From Xylocopilactobacillus apis (GTDB lineage Bacteria; Bacillota; Bacilli; Lactobacillales; Lactobacillaceae): 64,000 nt of DNA. This document shows positions 1 through 8,443 of this stretch, piece after piece. Made by a program: the position numbers and the translations under genes. A model generated the notes under the pieces. The model saw only the letters and a program-made list of their open reading frames with translations, was not told where the DNA came from and searched no databases. Location: NCBI RefSeq assembly GCF_033095965.1, contig NZ_AP026801.1, positions 186,001 to 250,000 on the forward strand, written 5' to 3'. Position 1 is the first letter of the stretch. Every line of letters begins with the position of its first letter.

Positions 1-763
1 TATTTTAATGGATGAACCATTTGGCGCTTTGGATCCGATCACCCGTGAAGCATTGCAGGATTTGGTTAAAGATCTTCAGCAACGTTTGGGGAAAACCTTT
101 ATTTTTGTTACTCATGATATGGATGAAGCACTAAAACTATCAAATAGAATTGTTGTTATGTCCTATGGTGATCAAGTGCAAGTCGATACACCAGATAATA
201 TTCTTCGCCATCCGGCAAATAAATTTGTAGCCGATCTAATTGGCGAGGAACGATTAATTCAAGCGAGACCGACAGTTACGACTGTTGGTCAAATTTCTAA
301 GAAGGCAATTTCAATAAAGGATAGCGCTAGTCTTCGAGAAGCCCTCAGCCTCATGCATAAAACTAGAGTTGATACACTTTTAGTTACAGACGGTAGAGGA
401 GTTCTGCAAGGATACCTTGATTTAGAAACAATTAATAGTCAATATAATAAGAAAGATCGCGTTAGCGATATCATGAATAAGAATGCTTTTTATGTTCGAA
501 AAGACTCTGTTATTTCAGATACTGTTGATCGAATCTTAAAAAGAGGTTACCGAAACGTTCCAGTTGTTGATGATGACGGCGTTTTAACGGGAATTGTTAC
601 TCGAGCATCTTTAGTAGATATGGTATATGATGCGCTTTGGAGCGGAAACGAAAATGACGAAACAAGCGATAAAACTAATACCTCCCAAATTGGGGTAACG
701 AGTCCTCACCATGATGCTAGTGCCCCTAAAGAGGCAAAAGAGGAAGCAGTGAAAAATGGTTGA
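1..763 (+). CDS. opuCA: Osmoprotectant ABC transporter ATP-binding protein OpuCA (5' end missing)
   Basis: ATPase of a glycine betaine/carnitine/choline-type importer acting at the inner face of the membrane. The window opens inside the gene: the frame is open from base 2 and the first visible residues are the Walker B segment (I-L-M-D-E-P), followed by the H-loop (VTHDMDEA). About 115 residues further on, two CBS domains occupy roughly visible residues 95-205, as in OpuCA/OpuAA-type subunits, where they sense ionic strength or nucleotide. Walker A and the signature motif lie outside the window. The last bases overlap the permease start at 756, indicating translational coupling in an opuCABCD order. 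The C-terminal 35 residues are polar and of low complexity. Confidence 0.93.
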   Translation, partial: ILMDEPFGALDPITREALQDLVKDLQQRLGKTFIFVTHDMDEALKLSNRIVVMSYGDQVQVDTPDNILRHPANKFVADLIGEERLIQARPTVTTVGQISKKAISIKDSASLREALSLMHKTRVDTLLVTDGRGVLQGYLDLETINSQYNKKDRVSDIMNKNAFYVRKDSVISDTVDRILKRGYRNVPVVDDDGVLTGIVTRASLVDMVYDALWSGNENDETSDKTNTSQIGVTSPHHDASAPKEAKEEAVKNG

Positions 764-1393
764 GTTTTTATCTGAATATGGCGGTCAGTTATTTCAAGAA
801 ATTCTGCAGCATCTTTATATTTCAGCTATTTCGTTAGGATTAGGCATCATAGTAGCGGTTCCTTTAGGAATTCTTTTGACGAGAGCTAAAAAAATTGCGG
901 GTTTAGTAATTAGTTTGACTAGTGTTTTGCAGACAATTCCGGCAATGGCGCTTTTGGCAATGATGATTCCGCTTTTTGGAATTGGAATGACCCCGGCAAT
1001 TGTTGCGTTATTTATTTATTCGTTGATGCCAATTCTTAGAAATACATACATTGGATTGACGGGAGTGGATCCGAACCTGCTTGACGTTGCTAAAGGAATG
1101 GGAATGAATAATTGGCAGTCAATTTGGAATGTCGAACTTCCCCAAGCAGCTGGGGTTATTATGTCAGGGATAAGGCTTTCAGGAACGTATGTAATTGCTT
1201 GGACTGCTTTAGCATCATATATTGGAGCCGGGGCCTTGGAGATATGATTTTTAACGGGTTAAATCTCTACCGCAGCGACTTGATTTTAGGTGGCTCAATT
1301 CCGGCAATCATTCTTGCTTTAGTAGTTGATTGGCTTTTAGGCAAAATTGAAGAAAAGGTTACTCCAAGAACTACGGAGGCAGAAAATGAATAA
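756..1393 (+). pseudogene. opuCB: Osmoprotectant ABC transporter permease OpuCB, frameshifted
   Basis: Membrane permease of the OpuC importer. The first frame (756-1247) gives a normal start and most of the BPD-type permease domain up to A-S-Y-I-G-A-G, then leaves the family pattern and stops. The conserved continuation (G-L-G-D-x-I-F-N-G-L-N-L) lies in another frame and runs to the stop at 1391-1393. Inserting one G into the run GGGG at 1230-1233 restores a single 212-residue protein, the usual size for OpuCB. Either the gene is inactivated in this strain or the assembly has lost a base in a homopolymer. The flanking opuCA, opuCC and opuCD are intact, which favours a sequencing error or a very recent mutation. 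Confidence 0.85.
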
Positions 1394-2324
1394 ACACTTT
1401 TTGAAAAAAGCTATTGTAATTGTATATAGTTTTGTTTTAGTGCTAGTTTTGACTGGTTGTTCTTGGCCTGGATTAAGCGGTACTGGAAATAATACGGTCA
1501 AAATTGGATCACAAAATACAACTGAACATCAAGTGATGGCTAACGTGATTGAACAAATGATTCAGCATTACTCTGATTATAATACGACAATTATTAATAA
1601 CTTGGGTTCAGGGAATGTTAGTTTTGAAGCTCAAAAAAGAGGAGATACGGATTTAACGGCGGTTCGTTATACTGGAACAGATTACCAGACAGTATTAAAC
1701 TTGACCGGAGAAACTAATCCAACAAAAGTCAATAATGAGGTTAAACACGACTTTAAGAAACAATACAAGATGACCTATTTTCCCACTTTGGGTTTTGCTG
1801 ATACTTATCAATTTATGGTAACTTCTAGCTACGCTAAGAAGAATAATCTCCATAACGTTTCTGATATGAAGCGTGTTGCAAGTGAAATGCGAGTAGGGAT
1901 CGATCAGATATGGGCTAATCGTCGAGGAGATGGGTATAGTGCATTTAAAAATACCTATGGTTTTGGATTTGGAAAAGTCTACCCAATGCAGATTGGATTA
2001 GTATACGATGCCCTTGAAGCCGGCAAAATGGATGCAGTATTGGGATATTCAACTGATGGACGGATCGCTAGTTATCATTTAGCTCTTTTAAATGATGATA
2101 AACATTTCTTTCCTCCTTATGCCGCAAGTGTAGTAGTTAATGATCAAGCTTTAAAAAAATATCCGAAGCTAAAATCCATTTTGAATAGATTAAATGGACA
2201 GATTAGCCTTAAGACAATGCAAAAACTTAATTATCAAGTTGATAACGATTTGTTAGAACCAGCAGTAGTGGCAAAGCAATTTTTAGAGAAACATAATTAT
2301 TTCAAGGAGGTAAGTGATAAATGA
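1386..2324 (+). CDS. opuCC: Osmoprotectant-binding lipoprotein OpuCC
   Basis: Extracellular substrate-binding protein, lipid-anchored. The start is set at the ATG at 1386 because it follows a GGAGG site (1375-1379) and opens directly on a signal peptide ([13 protein letters not shown]...). The lipobox L-T-G-C places the lipidated cysteine at residue 25. The rest (312 residues in all) matches the OpuAC/ProX-type binding fold, including N[11 protein letters not shown] near the N-terminus and a G-Y-S-T-D-G segment late. It overlaps the end of the broken opuCB by 8 bases and opuCD by 4 (ATGA), so the operon is translationally coupled. The exact ligand cannot be read from the sequence. Confidence 0.9.
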   Translation: MNKHFLKKAIVIVYSFVLVLVLTGCSWPGLSGTGNNTVKIGSQNTTEHQVMANVIEQMIQHYSDYNTTIINNLGSGNVSFEAQKRGDTDLTAVRYTGTDYQTVLNLTGETNPTKVNNEVKHDFKKQYKMTYFPTLGFADTYQFMVTSSYAKKNNLHNVSDMKRVASEMRVGIDQIWANRRGDGYSAFKNTYGFGFGKVYPMQIGLVYDALEAGKMDAVLGYSTDGRIASYHLALLNDDKHFFPPYAASVVVNDQALKKYPKLKSILNRLNGQISLKTMQKLNYQVDNDLLEPAVVAKQFLEKHNYFKEVSDK

Positions 2325-2977
2325 AAGACATGAACGTTTGGCAGCAATTAATTTATTACTTTACTCACAATGGGCAGTACATTCTTGGAGAATTTAGCCG
2401 TCATTTCTTGATTTCAATTTATGGTGTAGTTCTGGCAGCAATTGTTGGAATTCCCATTGGAATTTATATTTCTCGTCATGGAGTGCTTGGTAAGTGGGTT
2501 GTCGGAATAGCTAATGTGATTCAAACCATTCCTTCGCTTGCTTTAGTGTCTATTATGATGTTAGGCATGGGTCTCGGGGTTAATACGGTAATTGTTACGG
2601 TCTTTCTTTATTCTTTGCTACCCATCATTAAAAATACTGATACTGGCATGAGAAATGTTAATCCCGATCTTCTAGATGCAGGAAAAGGGATGGGAATGAC
2701 CAAAATGCAGCGGTTAACCATGATTGAACTGCCACTTTCGATTTCTGTTATTATGGCAGGACTGAGAAGTGCATTAGTTCTCGCAATTGGGGTCACAGCG
2801 ATTGGCTCATTCGTTGGAGCAGGGGGTCTCGGAGATATTATTATCCGCGGAACTAATGCTACGAATGGTGGGGCAATTATTCTCGCCGGAGCATTACCAA
2901 CTGCTTTAATGGCAATTATTTCCGATTTGGTTTTAGGATTTCTTGAAAAAAGATTTGCAGCCCACATCAGTCACTAA
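2321..2977 (+). CDS. opuCD: Osmoprotectant ABC transporter permease OpuCD
   Basis: Second membrane permease of the OpuC importer, 218 residues with about five or six transmembrane helices. The EAA-type loop is visible as D-A-G-K-G-M-G-M-T-K-M-Q-R, followed by the family-typical I-G-S-F-V-G-A-G-G-L-G-D that is interrupted in opuCB. A strong AAGGAGG site at 2304-2310 precedes the ATG at 2321, which overlaps the opuCC stop. The gene is the last of the operon and is followed at once by an intrinsic terminator. Because opuCB is frameshifted, OpuCD may be the only functional permease, unless the frameshift is an assembly artefact. Confidence 0.92.
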   Translation: MKDMNVWQQLIYYFTHNGQYILGEFSRHFLISIYGVVLAAIVGIPIGIYISRHGVLGKWVVGIANVIQTIPSLALVSIMMLGMGLGVNTVIVTVFLYSLLPIIKNTDTGMRNVNPDLLDAGKGMGMTKMQRLTMIELPLSISVIMAGLRSALVLAIGVTAIGSFVGAGGLGDIIIRGTNATNGGAIILAGALPTALMAIISDLVLGFLEKRFAAHISH

Positions 2978-3008
2978 AAAAAGATCCCTTACAACGGGAT
3001 CTTTTTTT
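2976..3008 (+). terminator. Intrinsic terminator of the opuC operon
   Basis: The hairpin AAAGATCCC / GGGATCTTT with a 7-base loop is flanked by A and T runs. It begins at the opuCD stop codon and has the A-stem-T form of a bidirectional terminator, so it can also end transcription of the convergent AraC gene whose stop is at 3007. Confidence 0.9.
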
Positions 3009-3975
3009 AAATAATGTTTCTATCTCCAGGTAATTTATTATAGTAGTCTTTGTATTTTTTATAAAAGAAACTTTTATTGGTAATACCAACCGTTTCCATA
3101 ATTGTATTAATTGGTAAAGTTGTTGAGGTTAATAATTCATTTGCTTTAATAATTCGTTGTTGAGTTTTTAAACTAGAGAAATTTTGCCCCGTCATTTTAG
3201 TGATCAAATTACTTAGATAGTTTTTGTTGTATCCATATTTCTTTGCTAAATTAGGGAGGGTAATTGATTTATAGTTTTGAGCAATGTCCTCTAGTAAATT
3301 AAAAGTTAATTGTTGTTTTTCGTTAGTTATGTTTTTTGTAGGCATTGGATGATGGCGGATAATCTTAATTAATAAAATGTTCAGATAAGATTCGACAACA
3401 GAATTTGAGTATGTCTTTTTTAGAAAATACTCTTCAATCATTTGGTCAATAGTGCTTTTAATGTCAGAATTATTATTTTTTGGAAAAATAATGTAATTTT
3501 GCGGTAAGGGTTGATCGAGTGAAATATTTGCTAAAAATTTAAATGAAAGACTATTGTTCATATGGATATCGTTGAGTAATTTAAAAGTAATATTTTTATT
3601 AGTAAATAAAATATTAATTAAAATATCGCACTCTTTTAAAGCATTAATTGAATGTTTAGCCCCGATATTCATTAAAAGGATATCCCCTTTTTGTAAAGTA
3701 ATATGATTATTATCGACAACTTGCTGACAAGTTCCCTCAAACATATAATTAATTTCTAAAAATTTTTGTCCGTGTAATGGGTAGGGTGCAAAACGGTTGT
3801 GTTTACTAATATAAACGGACTGTTTACCTAAGAAATGTTCTTTATTTAAAACCGGTATATCTTGTTTATCATCCCAGGCGTTCGGAGGCATATCATTAAT
3901 AAACTGATTAGTTTCTAATTGTTTAATTTCTAAATCGTTTTTGTGATTGAGTAATTCCATAATTTTTGGATTCAA
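3007..3975 (-). CDS. AraC-family transcriptional regulator (cupin sensor + HTH)
   Basis: Predicted DNA-binding activator of 322 residues. The N-terminal part (about 60-130) looks like a cupin sugar-sensing domain (F-L-E-I-N-Y-M-F-E-G then Q-K-G-D-I-L-L-M). The C-terminal 100 residues form the double helix-turn-helix of AraC/XylS proteins (LPNLAKKYGYNKNYLSNLI and INTIMETVGITNKSFFYKKY). It starts with TTG, chosen because GGAGGTGA sits 7 bases upstream. It lies downstream of the alcohol dehydrogenase gene on the same strand and next to the L-rhamnose operon. By position, and because rhamnose regulators are commonly AraC-type, I infer a RhaR/RhaS-like role. A regulator of the dehydrogenase only is the alternative. 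Confidence 0.85.
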   Translation of the reverse strand: MNPKIMELLNHKNDLEIKQLETNQFINDMPPNAWDDKQDIPVLNKEHFLGKQSVYISKHNRFAPYPLHGQKFLEINYMFEGTCQQVVDNNHITLQKGDILLMNIGAKHSINALKECDILINILFTNKNITFKLLNDIHMNNSLSFKFLANISLDQPLPQNYIIFPKNNNSDIKSTIDQMIEEYFLKKTYSNSVVESYLNILLIKIIRHHPMPTKNITNEKQQLTFNLLEDIAQNYKSITLPNLAKKYGYNKNYLSNLITKMTGQNFSSLKTQQRIIKANELLTSTTLPINTIMETVGITNKSFFYKKYKDYYNKLPGDRNII

Positions 3976-4009
3976 TGAGTGTTCACCTCCACTCCAATTA
4001 AAAAATAAA

Positions 4010-4043
4010 CCTCCTTGTTTTATTTAAAACAGGAGGATTTTTT
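4010..4043 (-). terminator. Bidirectional intrinsic terminator after the alcohol dehydrogenase
   Basis: Arms CCTCC(TT)GTTTTA and (TAAAAC)AGGAGG form a hairpin with a short AT loop, with A/T runs on both sides. On the minus strand it separates the dehydrogenase gene from the AraC gene. Readthrough or a separate promoter is therefore needed to express the regulator. Confidence 0.75.
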
Positions 4044-4051
4044 GTAATTAA

Positions 4052-5173
4052 TTATTTGGTTGGTTGATAATCTTTGTCAATAATTAATACCGGCTTAATA
4101 GTTTTTCCTGAAATTGAATCAGCATTGGCTTGGTTAATGTCTTCAAAATCATAAAACTTTTCAGTTTTATCAAAGTCAAACATTCCTAATTTATAAAATT
4201 CCAATAAACGTGGAATATCGACTTGAGGGATAGAATCTCCCATGTTTACACCAACAATCTTCTTATCGTCAACGCATAAATCATTCCAAGTAGATACTTG
4301 AATTAATTGCGGAGTTACAGCGATTGCTGCACAGGTGCCTCCTTGAGCTAGTGCTTGAATAGAATTAGTAATTACACTTGCCACACCAGTTGTATCAACT
4401 GTCCAATCTACGCCGTATCCGTTAGTTAATTCTTTGATTTTTTCTACGGGATCTACTTCTTTACTATTTATTGTATGCGTAGCACCTAATTCTTTTGCTA
4501 ATTCTAAGCGGCTAGGAACAATATCAACTGCAATAACTTTAGTACATCCTGAAATACGACCGGCCATCATTGATGCTAATCCAACGGCTCCAGTTCCAAA
4601 AACTGCAATTGTATCACCTGGTCTCGGTTTAAGAGTATTAAATACGGTTCCAGAGCCAGTTACATAACCACAGCCTAAAGGGCCTACCTTGCGTAAATCG
4701 AGATCGGGATCAATTTTTACAGCATTACGCTGATCAACAACTGTTGTTGTAGTAAATGATGATTGATTAAACATATCTGAAATATGGTTTCCGTTTTCTT
4801 GAAAATGATCTTCGCCATCTGCTCGAACACCTGATAAATTATAATCGCCATAATGACGGCATTGAGTGGGAATCCCTTTTAAACAATTGTCACATGTTCC
4901 ATCAGAGTAAAATGACAAAATTACATGATCCCCAACTTTAAAATTAGTGACTTGACTTCCAATTTTTTCAACAATTCCGGCACCTTCATGTCCGAGAATT
5001 ACAGGATATCCTAAATCAGCATCACCTTTTCTAATTGCTTCATCTGAGTGACAAATTCCACTTGCAACGATATGAATTTGTAAATCAGTAGGACCAACCT
5101 CGTGGAGATCAATATCATCTTTAATTGTAAAATCTGCACCCACTTTTTCTACAACTGCTGCTTTAATTTTCAT
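4052..5173 (-). CDS. Zinc-dependent medium-chain alcohol dehydrogenase
   Basis: NAD(P)-dependent oxidoreductase of 373 residues, closest in pattern to the aryl-/benzyl-alcohol dehydrogenase branch of the MDR family. Catalytic zinc ligands are visible at Cys41, His62 with Glu63 (G-H-E), and a late Cys near residue 167 (G-P-L-G-C-G). The Rossmann motif G-T-G-A-V-G lies near 192-197. In the structural-zinc lobe three cysteines (94, 97, 105) are present but the first ligand position, normally Cys, is Asp91. It is divergent from the rhamnose operon and shares a regulatory region with a cre-like site. Reduction of lactaldehyde to 1,2-propanediol would fit this location but is inference. The ATG is preceded by AAAAAGGAG. 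Confidence 0.85.
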   Translation of the reverse strand: MKIKAAVVEKVGADFTIKDDIDLHEVGPTDLQIHIVASGICHSDEAIRKGDADLGYPVILGHEGAGIVEKIGSQVTNFKVGDHVILSFYSDGTCDNCLKGIPTQCRHYGDYNLSGVRADGEDHFQENGNHISDMFNQSSFTTTTVVDQRNAVKIDPDLDLRKVGPLGCGYVTGSGTVFNTLKPRPGDTIAVFGTGAVGLASMMAGRISGCTKVIAVDIVPSRLELAKELGATHTINSKEVDPVEKIKELTNGYGVDWTVDTTGVASVITNSIQALAQGGTCAAIAVTPQLIQVSTWNDLCVDDKKIVGVNMGDSIPQVDIPRLLEFYKLGMFDFDKTEKFYDFEDINQANADSISGKTIKPVLIIDKDYQPTK

Positions 5174-5194
5174 AGTATTAACTCCTTTTTATCT

Positions 5195-5208
5195 TGTAAT
5201 CGTTTACA
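5195..5208. promoter_or_regulatory. cre-like catabolite control site
   Basis: TGTAATCGTTTACA matches the Gram-positive cre consensus TGNAARCGNWWWCA at all positions but one. It lies 22 bases before the dehydrogenase ATG, so bound CcpA would block its transcription. Confidence 0.65.
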
Positions 5209-5268
5209 TCTGATATTTTGCTACTTCTAGTCTGATAAATCAATATCGAAAAATAAAGTTATGTAATT

Positions 5269-5297
5269 TTGTTACTCAACAACTGGGGTTGTGTTAT
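5269..5297 (+). promoter_or_regulatory. Predicted sigma-A promoter of the rhamnose operon
   Basis: TTGTTA and TGTTAT are separated by 17 bases. The -10 box is imperfect, which fits a promoter needing an activator. A half-matching cre-like sequence, TGTAAGCGCTACCT (5298-5311), starts directly after the -10 box, over the expected transcription start. Confidence 0.5.
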
Positions 5298-5310
5298 TGT
5301 AAGCGCTACC

Positions 5311-5324
5311 TGAATCGTGATTCA
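5311..5324. promoter_or_regulatory. Perfect palindrome in the rhamnose operon leader
   Basis: TGAATCGTGATTCA has 6-base arms around GT. It lies downstream of the predicted promoter and could be a second operator or part of a leader structure. A further inverted repeat, AAAGAAA-TCGG-TTTCTTT, follows at 5337-5354 just before the ribosome binding site. Confidence 0.4.
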
Positions 5325-5381
5325 ATAATCGGGTAAAAAGAAATCGGTTTCTTTATACATTAATTCAAGGAAGTGTATTTT

Positions 5382-6638
5382 ATGGACAAAGAATCACATG
5401 CATCAACCTGGGCCGTATCTTTAACGAACTTTTTAGATTCTGGCTCAATTGTCGCTGGAGCGTCAGGTCTGACTCTTTGGCAGGAACATTTTAAATTAAG
5501 TGGTTTTCAAGTTGGACTGCTAGGAGCTTTAAGTGCAAACGCATTTGGATCAGCATTAGGAGCAATAGTTGGCGGTCATTTATCAGATAAGTATGGTAGA
5601 AAGATGATCTATACCTATGACATGCTTTTATACATGCTAGGTACGATCGTTGTAGTTTTTTCAGTCAACTTTCCGATGCTGCTGTTAGGTTTTTTAATCA
5701 CTGGAATGGCAGTGGGTGCCGGAGTGCCAGCATCATGGACATATATTGGTGAAACTTCAAGCGATGAAAACAGGGCACATGATATTGGGATTTCTCAATT
5801 TTCTTGGTCAATGGGTCCAGTAATTATCTTTATCGCTGGAACTTTGTTAGCACCAATGGGATTAACTGGAAGCAGAATATTATTTGCTATTTTGACAGTG
5901 ATTGCTTTTATAGCTTGGCTGTTACAAAGAAATTTACCAGAATCTCAAGATTGGGTCGATCAAAAGAAAAAGGAAAAAGAGACCAATTCCAAACCTCATC
6001 CATATCGAGATTTGTTCTCTAGTAAAGTTTCGATGAAAAGTTTGTTATTCCTTTGTGGGGTTTATGTATTTTGGAATTTAGTTGCTGGAGCAATGGGATT
6101 CTTCATGCCTTTTGTTTATCAAACAGTAGGTGGTTTATCGAGTTTGCAGGCCAATATGCTTCAAGCTGTTTTGTGGGGTTGTACGGCACTTTCTGGCTAC
6201 TTCGGATTTGCAATGTTAGGTGATAAAGTCAATCAAAGAATCTTCTTCTTTATTGGAGCTGCAATGGCTGTAATTTCATGGATGATATTAACTTACATTG
6301 GTTTTGGCTGGGCAGCACTATGGGCTTTCGTTGTTATTTGGGGTCTGTCAGCTGGAATTGGAGCGCAAGCTTGGTACGCTTTATGGGCAGTCGAACTATT
6401 TCCAACTAAATATCGGGCTGGAACGCAAGGAATCATGTTCTTCATTGTTCGCGGTACAGCAGGTATTTGGTCTATTATCTTTCCAATGATTTTGAGTAAA
6501 TTGGGCTTTAAAGTTGCAGGCACAGTAATGATTATTCTTTTAGTTATTTCATTGTTGATCGGTACAATTTGGACCCCTCAGACTCGTGGAAAATCTTTAG
6601 AGCAAATTATTTCAGAACGATATCGCTCTGAAAAATAG
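5382..6638 (+). CDS. MFS transporter, probable L-rhamnose permease
   Basis: Twelve-helix major facilitator of 418 residues that most likely imports L-rhamnose by proton symport. The signature loop [11 protein letters not shown] between helices 2 and 3 identifies the sugar-porter-like superfamily pattern. A second conserved motif occurs near P-T-K-Y-R-A-G-T. The start is the ATG at 5382 because AAGGA at 5367-5371 is correctly spaced for it and too close to the in-frame GTG at 5373. It is the first gene of the operon, 17 bases before rhaB. Substrate assignment rests on this position; the protein itself does not reveal the sugar. Confidence 0.85.
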   Translation: MDKESHASTWAVSLTNFLDSGSIVAGASGLTLWQEHFKLSGFQVGLLGALSANAFGSALGAIVGGHLSDKYGRKMIYTYDMLLYMLGTIVVVFSVNFPMLLLGFLITGMAVGAGVPASWTYIGETSSDENRAHDIGISQFSWSMGPVIIFIAGTLLAPMGLTGSRILFAILTVIAFIAWLLQRNLPESQDWVDQKKKEKETNSKPHPYRDLFSSKVSMKSLLFLCGVYVFWNLVAGAMGFFMPFVYQTVGGLSSLQANMLQAVLWGCTALSGYFGFAMLGDKVNQRIFFFIGAAMAVISWMILTYIGFGWAALWAFVVIWGLSAGIGAQAWYALWAVELFPTKYRAGTQGIMFFIVRGTAGIWSIIFPMILSKLGFKVAGTVMIILLVISLLIGTIWTPQTRGKSLEQIISERYRSEK

Positions 6639-6655
6639 TTAAGGAGGTTAGTTCA

Positions 6656-8119
6656 ATGTCTCAAGCTTATGTAGCTGTTGATATCGGAGCTTCTAGCGGG
6701 CGGTTGATTCTGGGTCAATTAAGTAATAACAAATTACAACTACAAGAGATGCACCGTTTTAAAAACGGTTTTGTTAAAGAAGGCCAACATGATTGCTGGC
6801 AGATAGACAATTTAATTCAAGAAATTTTCGTCGGGTTAGAAAAAATTAAACAGGCTGGTTATTCTCAAATAACTTTAGGAATTGATACTTGGGCGGTTGA
6901 TTATGTTTTGGTTGGTAAAGATGGGAAGAAATTACAAAACCCAATTTCTTATCGCGATAATCGAACTGAAAATTCAATTCATAACTTAACAATGGATTTT
7001 CCGAAGGAGTACATTTATAAAAAAACAGGTATTCAGTTTTTAGACTTTAACACTTTGTATCAATTGTATGAAGAAGACAAAGACCTATTAGCTAAAACCG
7101 ACAAAATTATGATGGTTCCTGATTATATCGGTTATGTTTTAACTGGCAAATCTGTAACAGAAGTTACCAATGCTTCAACCACTCAGATGTTAAGCTTGCG
7201 TGAGGGATTATTTGATCATGATTTATTAAAAAAGGTTAATGTTCATCAAGAACAGTTTCCAAAACTTACTGATGCAGGGACAGTTTTGGGCAACTTGTTA
7301 GATCAATGGTATCAAGAGTTTGATTTGCCTCAGACGGAAGTTGTTACAGTTGCGACTCACGATACTGCTTCTGCAGTTATCGGGACTCCAGGAATTGGTC
7401 AGCATTGGGCTTATCTAAGTTCAGGAACTTGGTCATTGCTGGGGACCGAATTAAACGTACCCGAGAATGGGGAGAAAGCGTATCAGCAAAATTATACAAA
7501 CGAATGGGGAGCTTATGGAACTTACCGCTTTTTGAAAAATATTATGGGACTTTGGATTATTCAAAGTGTTCAAAAAGAGCTACCCCAAGATTTCACTTTT
7601 GCTGAATTAGCAAGTTTAGCTGAAAAAGAAAAACCATTTCAACAGTTTATTAACGTTAATGATCCGCGTTTCAAAAATCCAGCTGATGGGATGATAAATG
7701 AGCTAAAACTTTATTGTAGTGAAACACATCAAAAGGTTCCGCAGAGTCCTGGTGAAATAGCAATGGCTGTATATAGTAATTTGTCCCTTTACTATGCTAA
7801 TGAACTAGAAATTTTAGGTGATATTTTAGGATATCGCTTGGATTCTTTAAATATTGTTGGCGGTGGATCAAATGTTAAATTGATGAATCAATTGACAGCA
7901 TCTTTGGCTCAAGTTGATGTATATGCAGGTCCAAGTGAAGCAACAGCAATTGGTAATTTAATTGTTCAAATGATTACCAAAGGCGATATTTTAAATGTTT
8001 ATCTTGCTCGAAGATTAATAAAAGATTCATTTGAAATTAAAAAGTTTGAACCTCAAACAGGTGATTTTCATAAATATCTTTTAAATTATCAAGAATTTTT
8101 ACAGGAGGAAAAGAAATGA
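6656..8119 (+). CDS. rhaB: Rhamnulokinase
   Basis: ATP-dependent kinase of the FGGY family that phosphorylates L-rhamnulose to L-rhamnulose-1-phosphate, the second cytoplasmic step of the pathway. The N-terminal ATPase fold opens with [10 protein letters not shown]. The sugar-binding segment (T-W-A-V-D-Y) lies near residue 80 and the second phosphate motif (N-I-V-G-G-G-S-N-V) near residue 400. At 487 residues it has the usual family length. AAGGAGG precedes the ATG, and the stop overlaps rhaM by 4 bases. Confidence 0.95.
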   Translation: MSQAYVAVDIGASSGRLILGQLSNNKLQLQEMHRFKNGFVKEGQHDCWQIDNLIQEIFVGLEKIKQAGYSQITLGIDTWAVDYVLVGKDGKKLQNPISYRDNRTENSIHNLTMDFPKEYIYKKTGIQFLDFNTLYQLYEEDKDLLAKTDKIMMVPDYIGYVLTGKSVTEVTNASTTQMLSLREGLFDHDLLKKVNVHQEQFPKLTDAGTVLGNLLDQWYQEFDLPQTEVVTVATHDTASAVIGTPGIGQHWAYLSSGTWSLLGTELNVPENGEKAYQQNYTNEWGAYGTYRFLKNIMGLWIIQSVQKELPQDFTFAELASLAEKEKPFQQFINVNDPRFKNPADGMINELKLYCSETHQKVPQSPGEIAMAVYSNLSLYYANELEILGDILGYRLDSLNIVGGGSNVKLMNQLTASLAQVDVYAGPSEATAIGNLIVQMITKGDILNVYLARRLIKDSFEIKKFEPQTGDFHKYLLNYQEFLQEEKK

Positions 8120-8433
8120 CAGTTAGAGTGGGTCAATTAATGCACGTTTATTCAGATCAATATGATGAATATGAACGGCGCCATAATAATCTGTTTCCAG
8201 AAATGAAAAAAGCATTAAAGGAAGCAGGTGCTCATAATTATTCGATCTATTTAGATAAAAAGACTGGCAATTTGTTTGCCTATTTAGAAGTTGATGATGT
8301 AGAGAAATATGATCAAATTTCTAGTACACCAGCTTGTAAAAAATGGTGGGAATATATGGAACCTTTGATGGATACAAATCCAGATAAAAGCCCAGTAACT
8401 ATAGATTTAAAAGAAGTATTTCATTTAGATTAA
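8116..8433 (+). CDS. rhaM: L-rhamnose mutarotase
   Basis: Interconverts the alpha and beta anomers of L-rhamnose to feed the isomerase. The 105-residue length and the RhaM/RhaU pattern are clear: Y[11 protein letters not shown] near residues 18-30, N-Y-S-I-Y-L-D near 42-48, and [12 protein letters not shown] near 75-86. The ATG lies in ATGA shared with the rhaB stop, with AGGAGGAAAAG just upstream, so the two genes are translationally coupled. Confidence 0.95.
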   Translation: MTVRVGQLMHVYSDQYDEYERRHNNLFPEMKKALKEAGAHNYSIYLDKKTGNLFAYLEVDDVEKYDQISSTPACKKWWEYMEPLMDTNPDKSPVTIDLKEVFHLD

Positions 8434-8443
8434 GGAGATAAAA

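Noticed and set aside
2608-2967. 119-residue frame antisense to opuCD
   Set aside because: A shadow of the permease gene with no ribosome binding site and unnatural composition.
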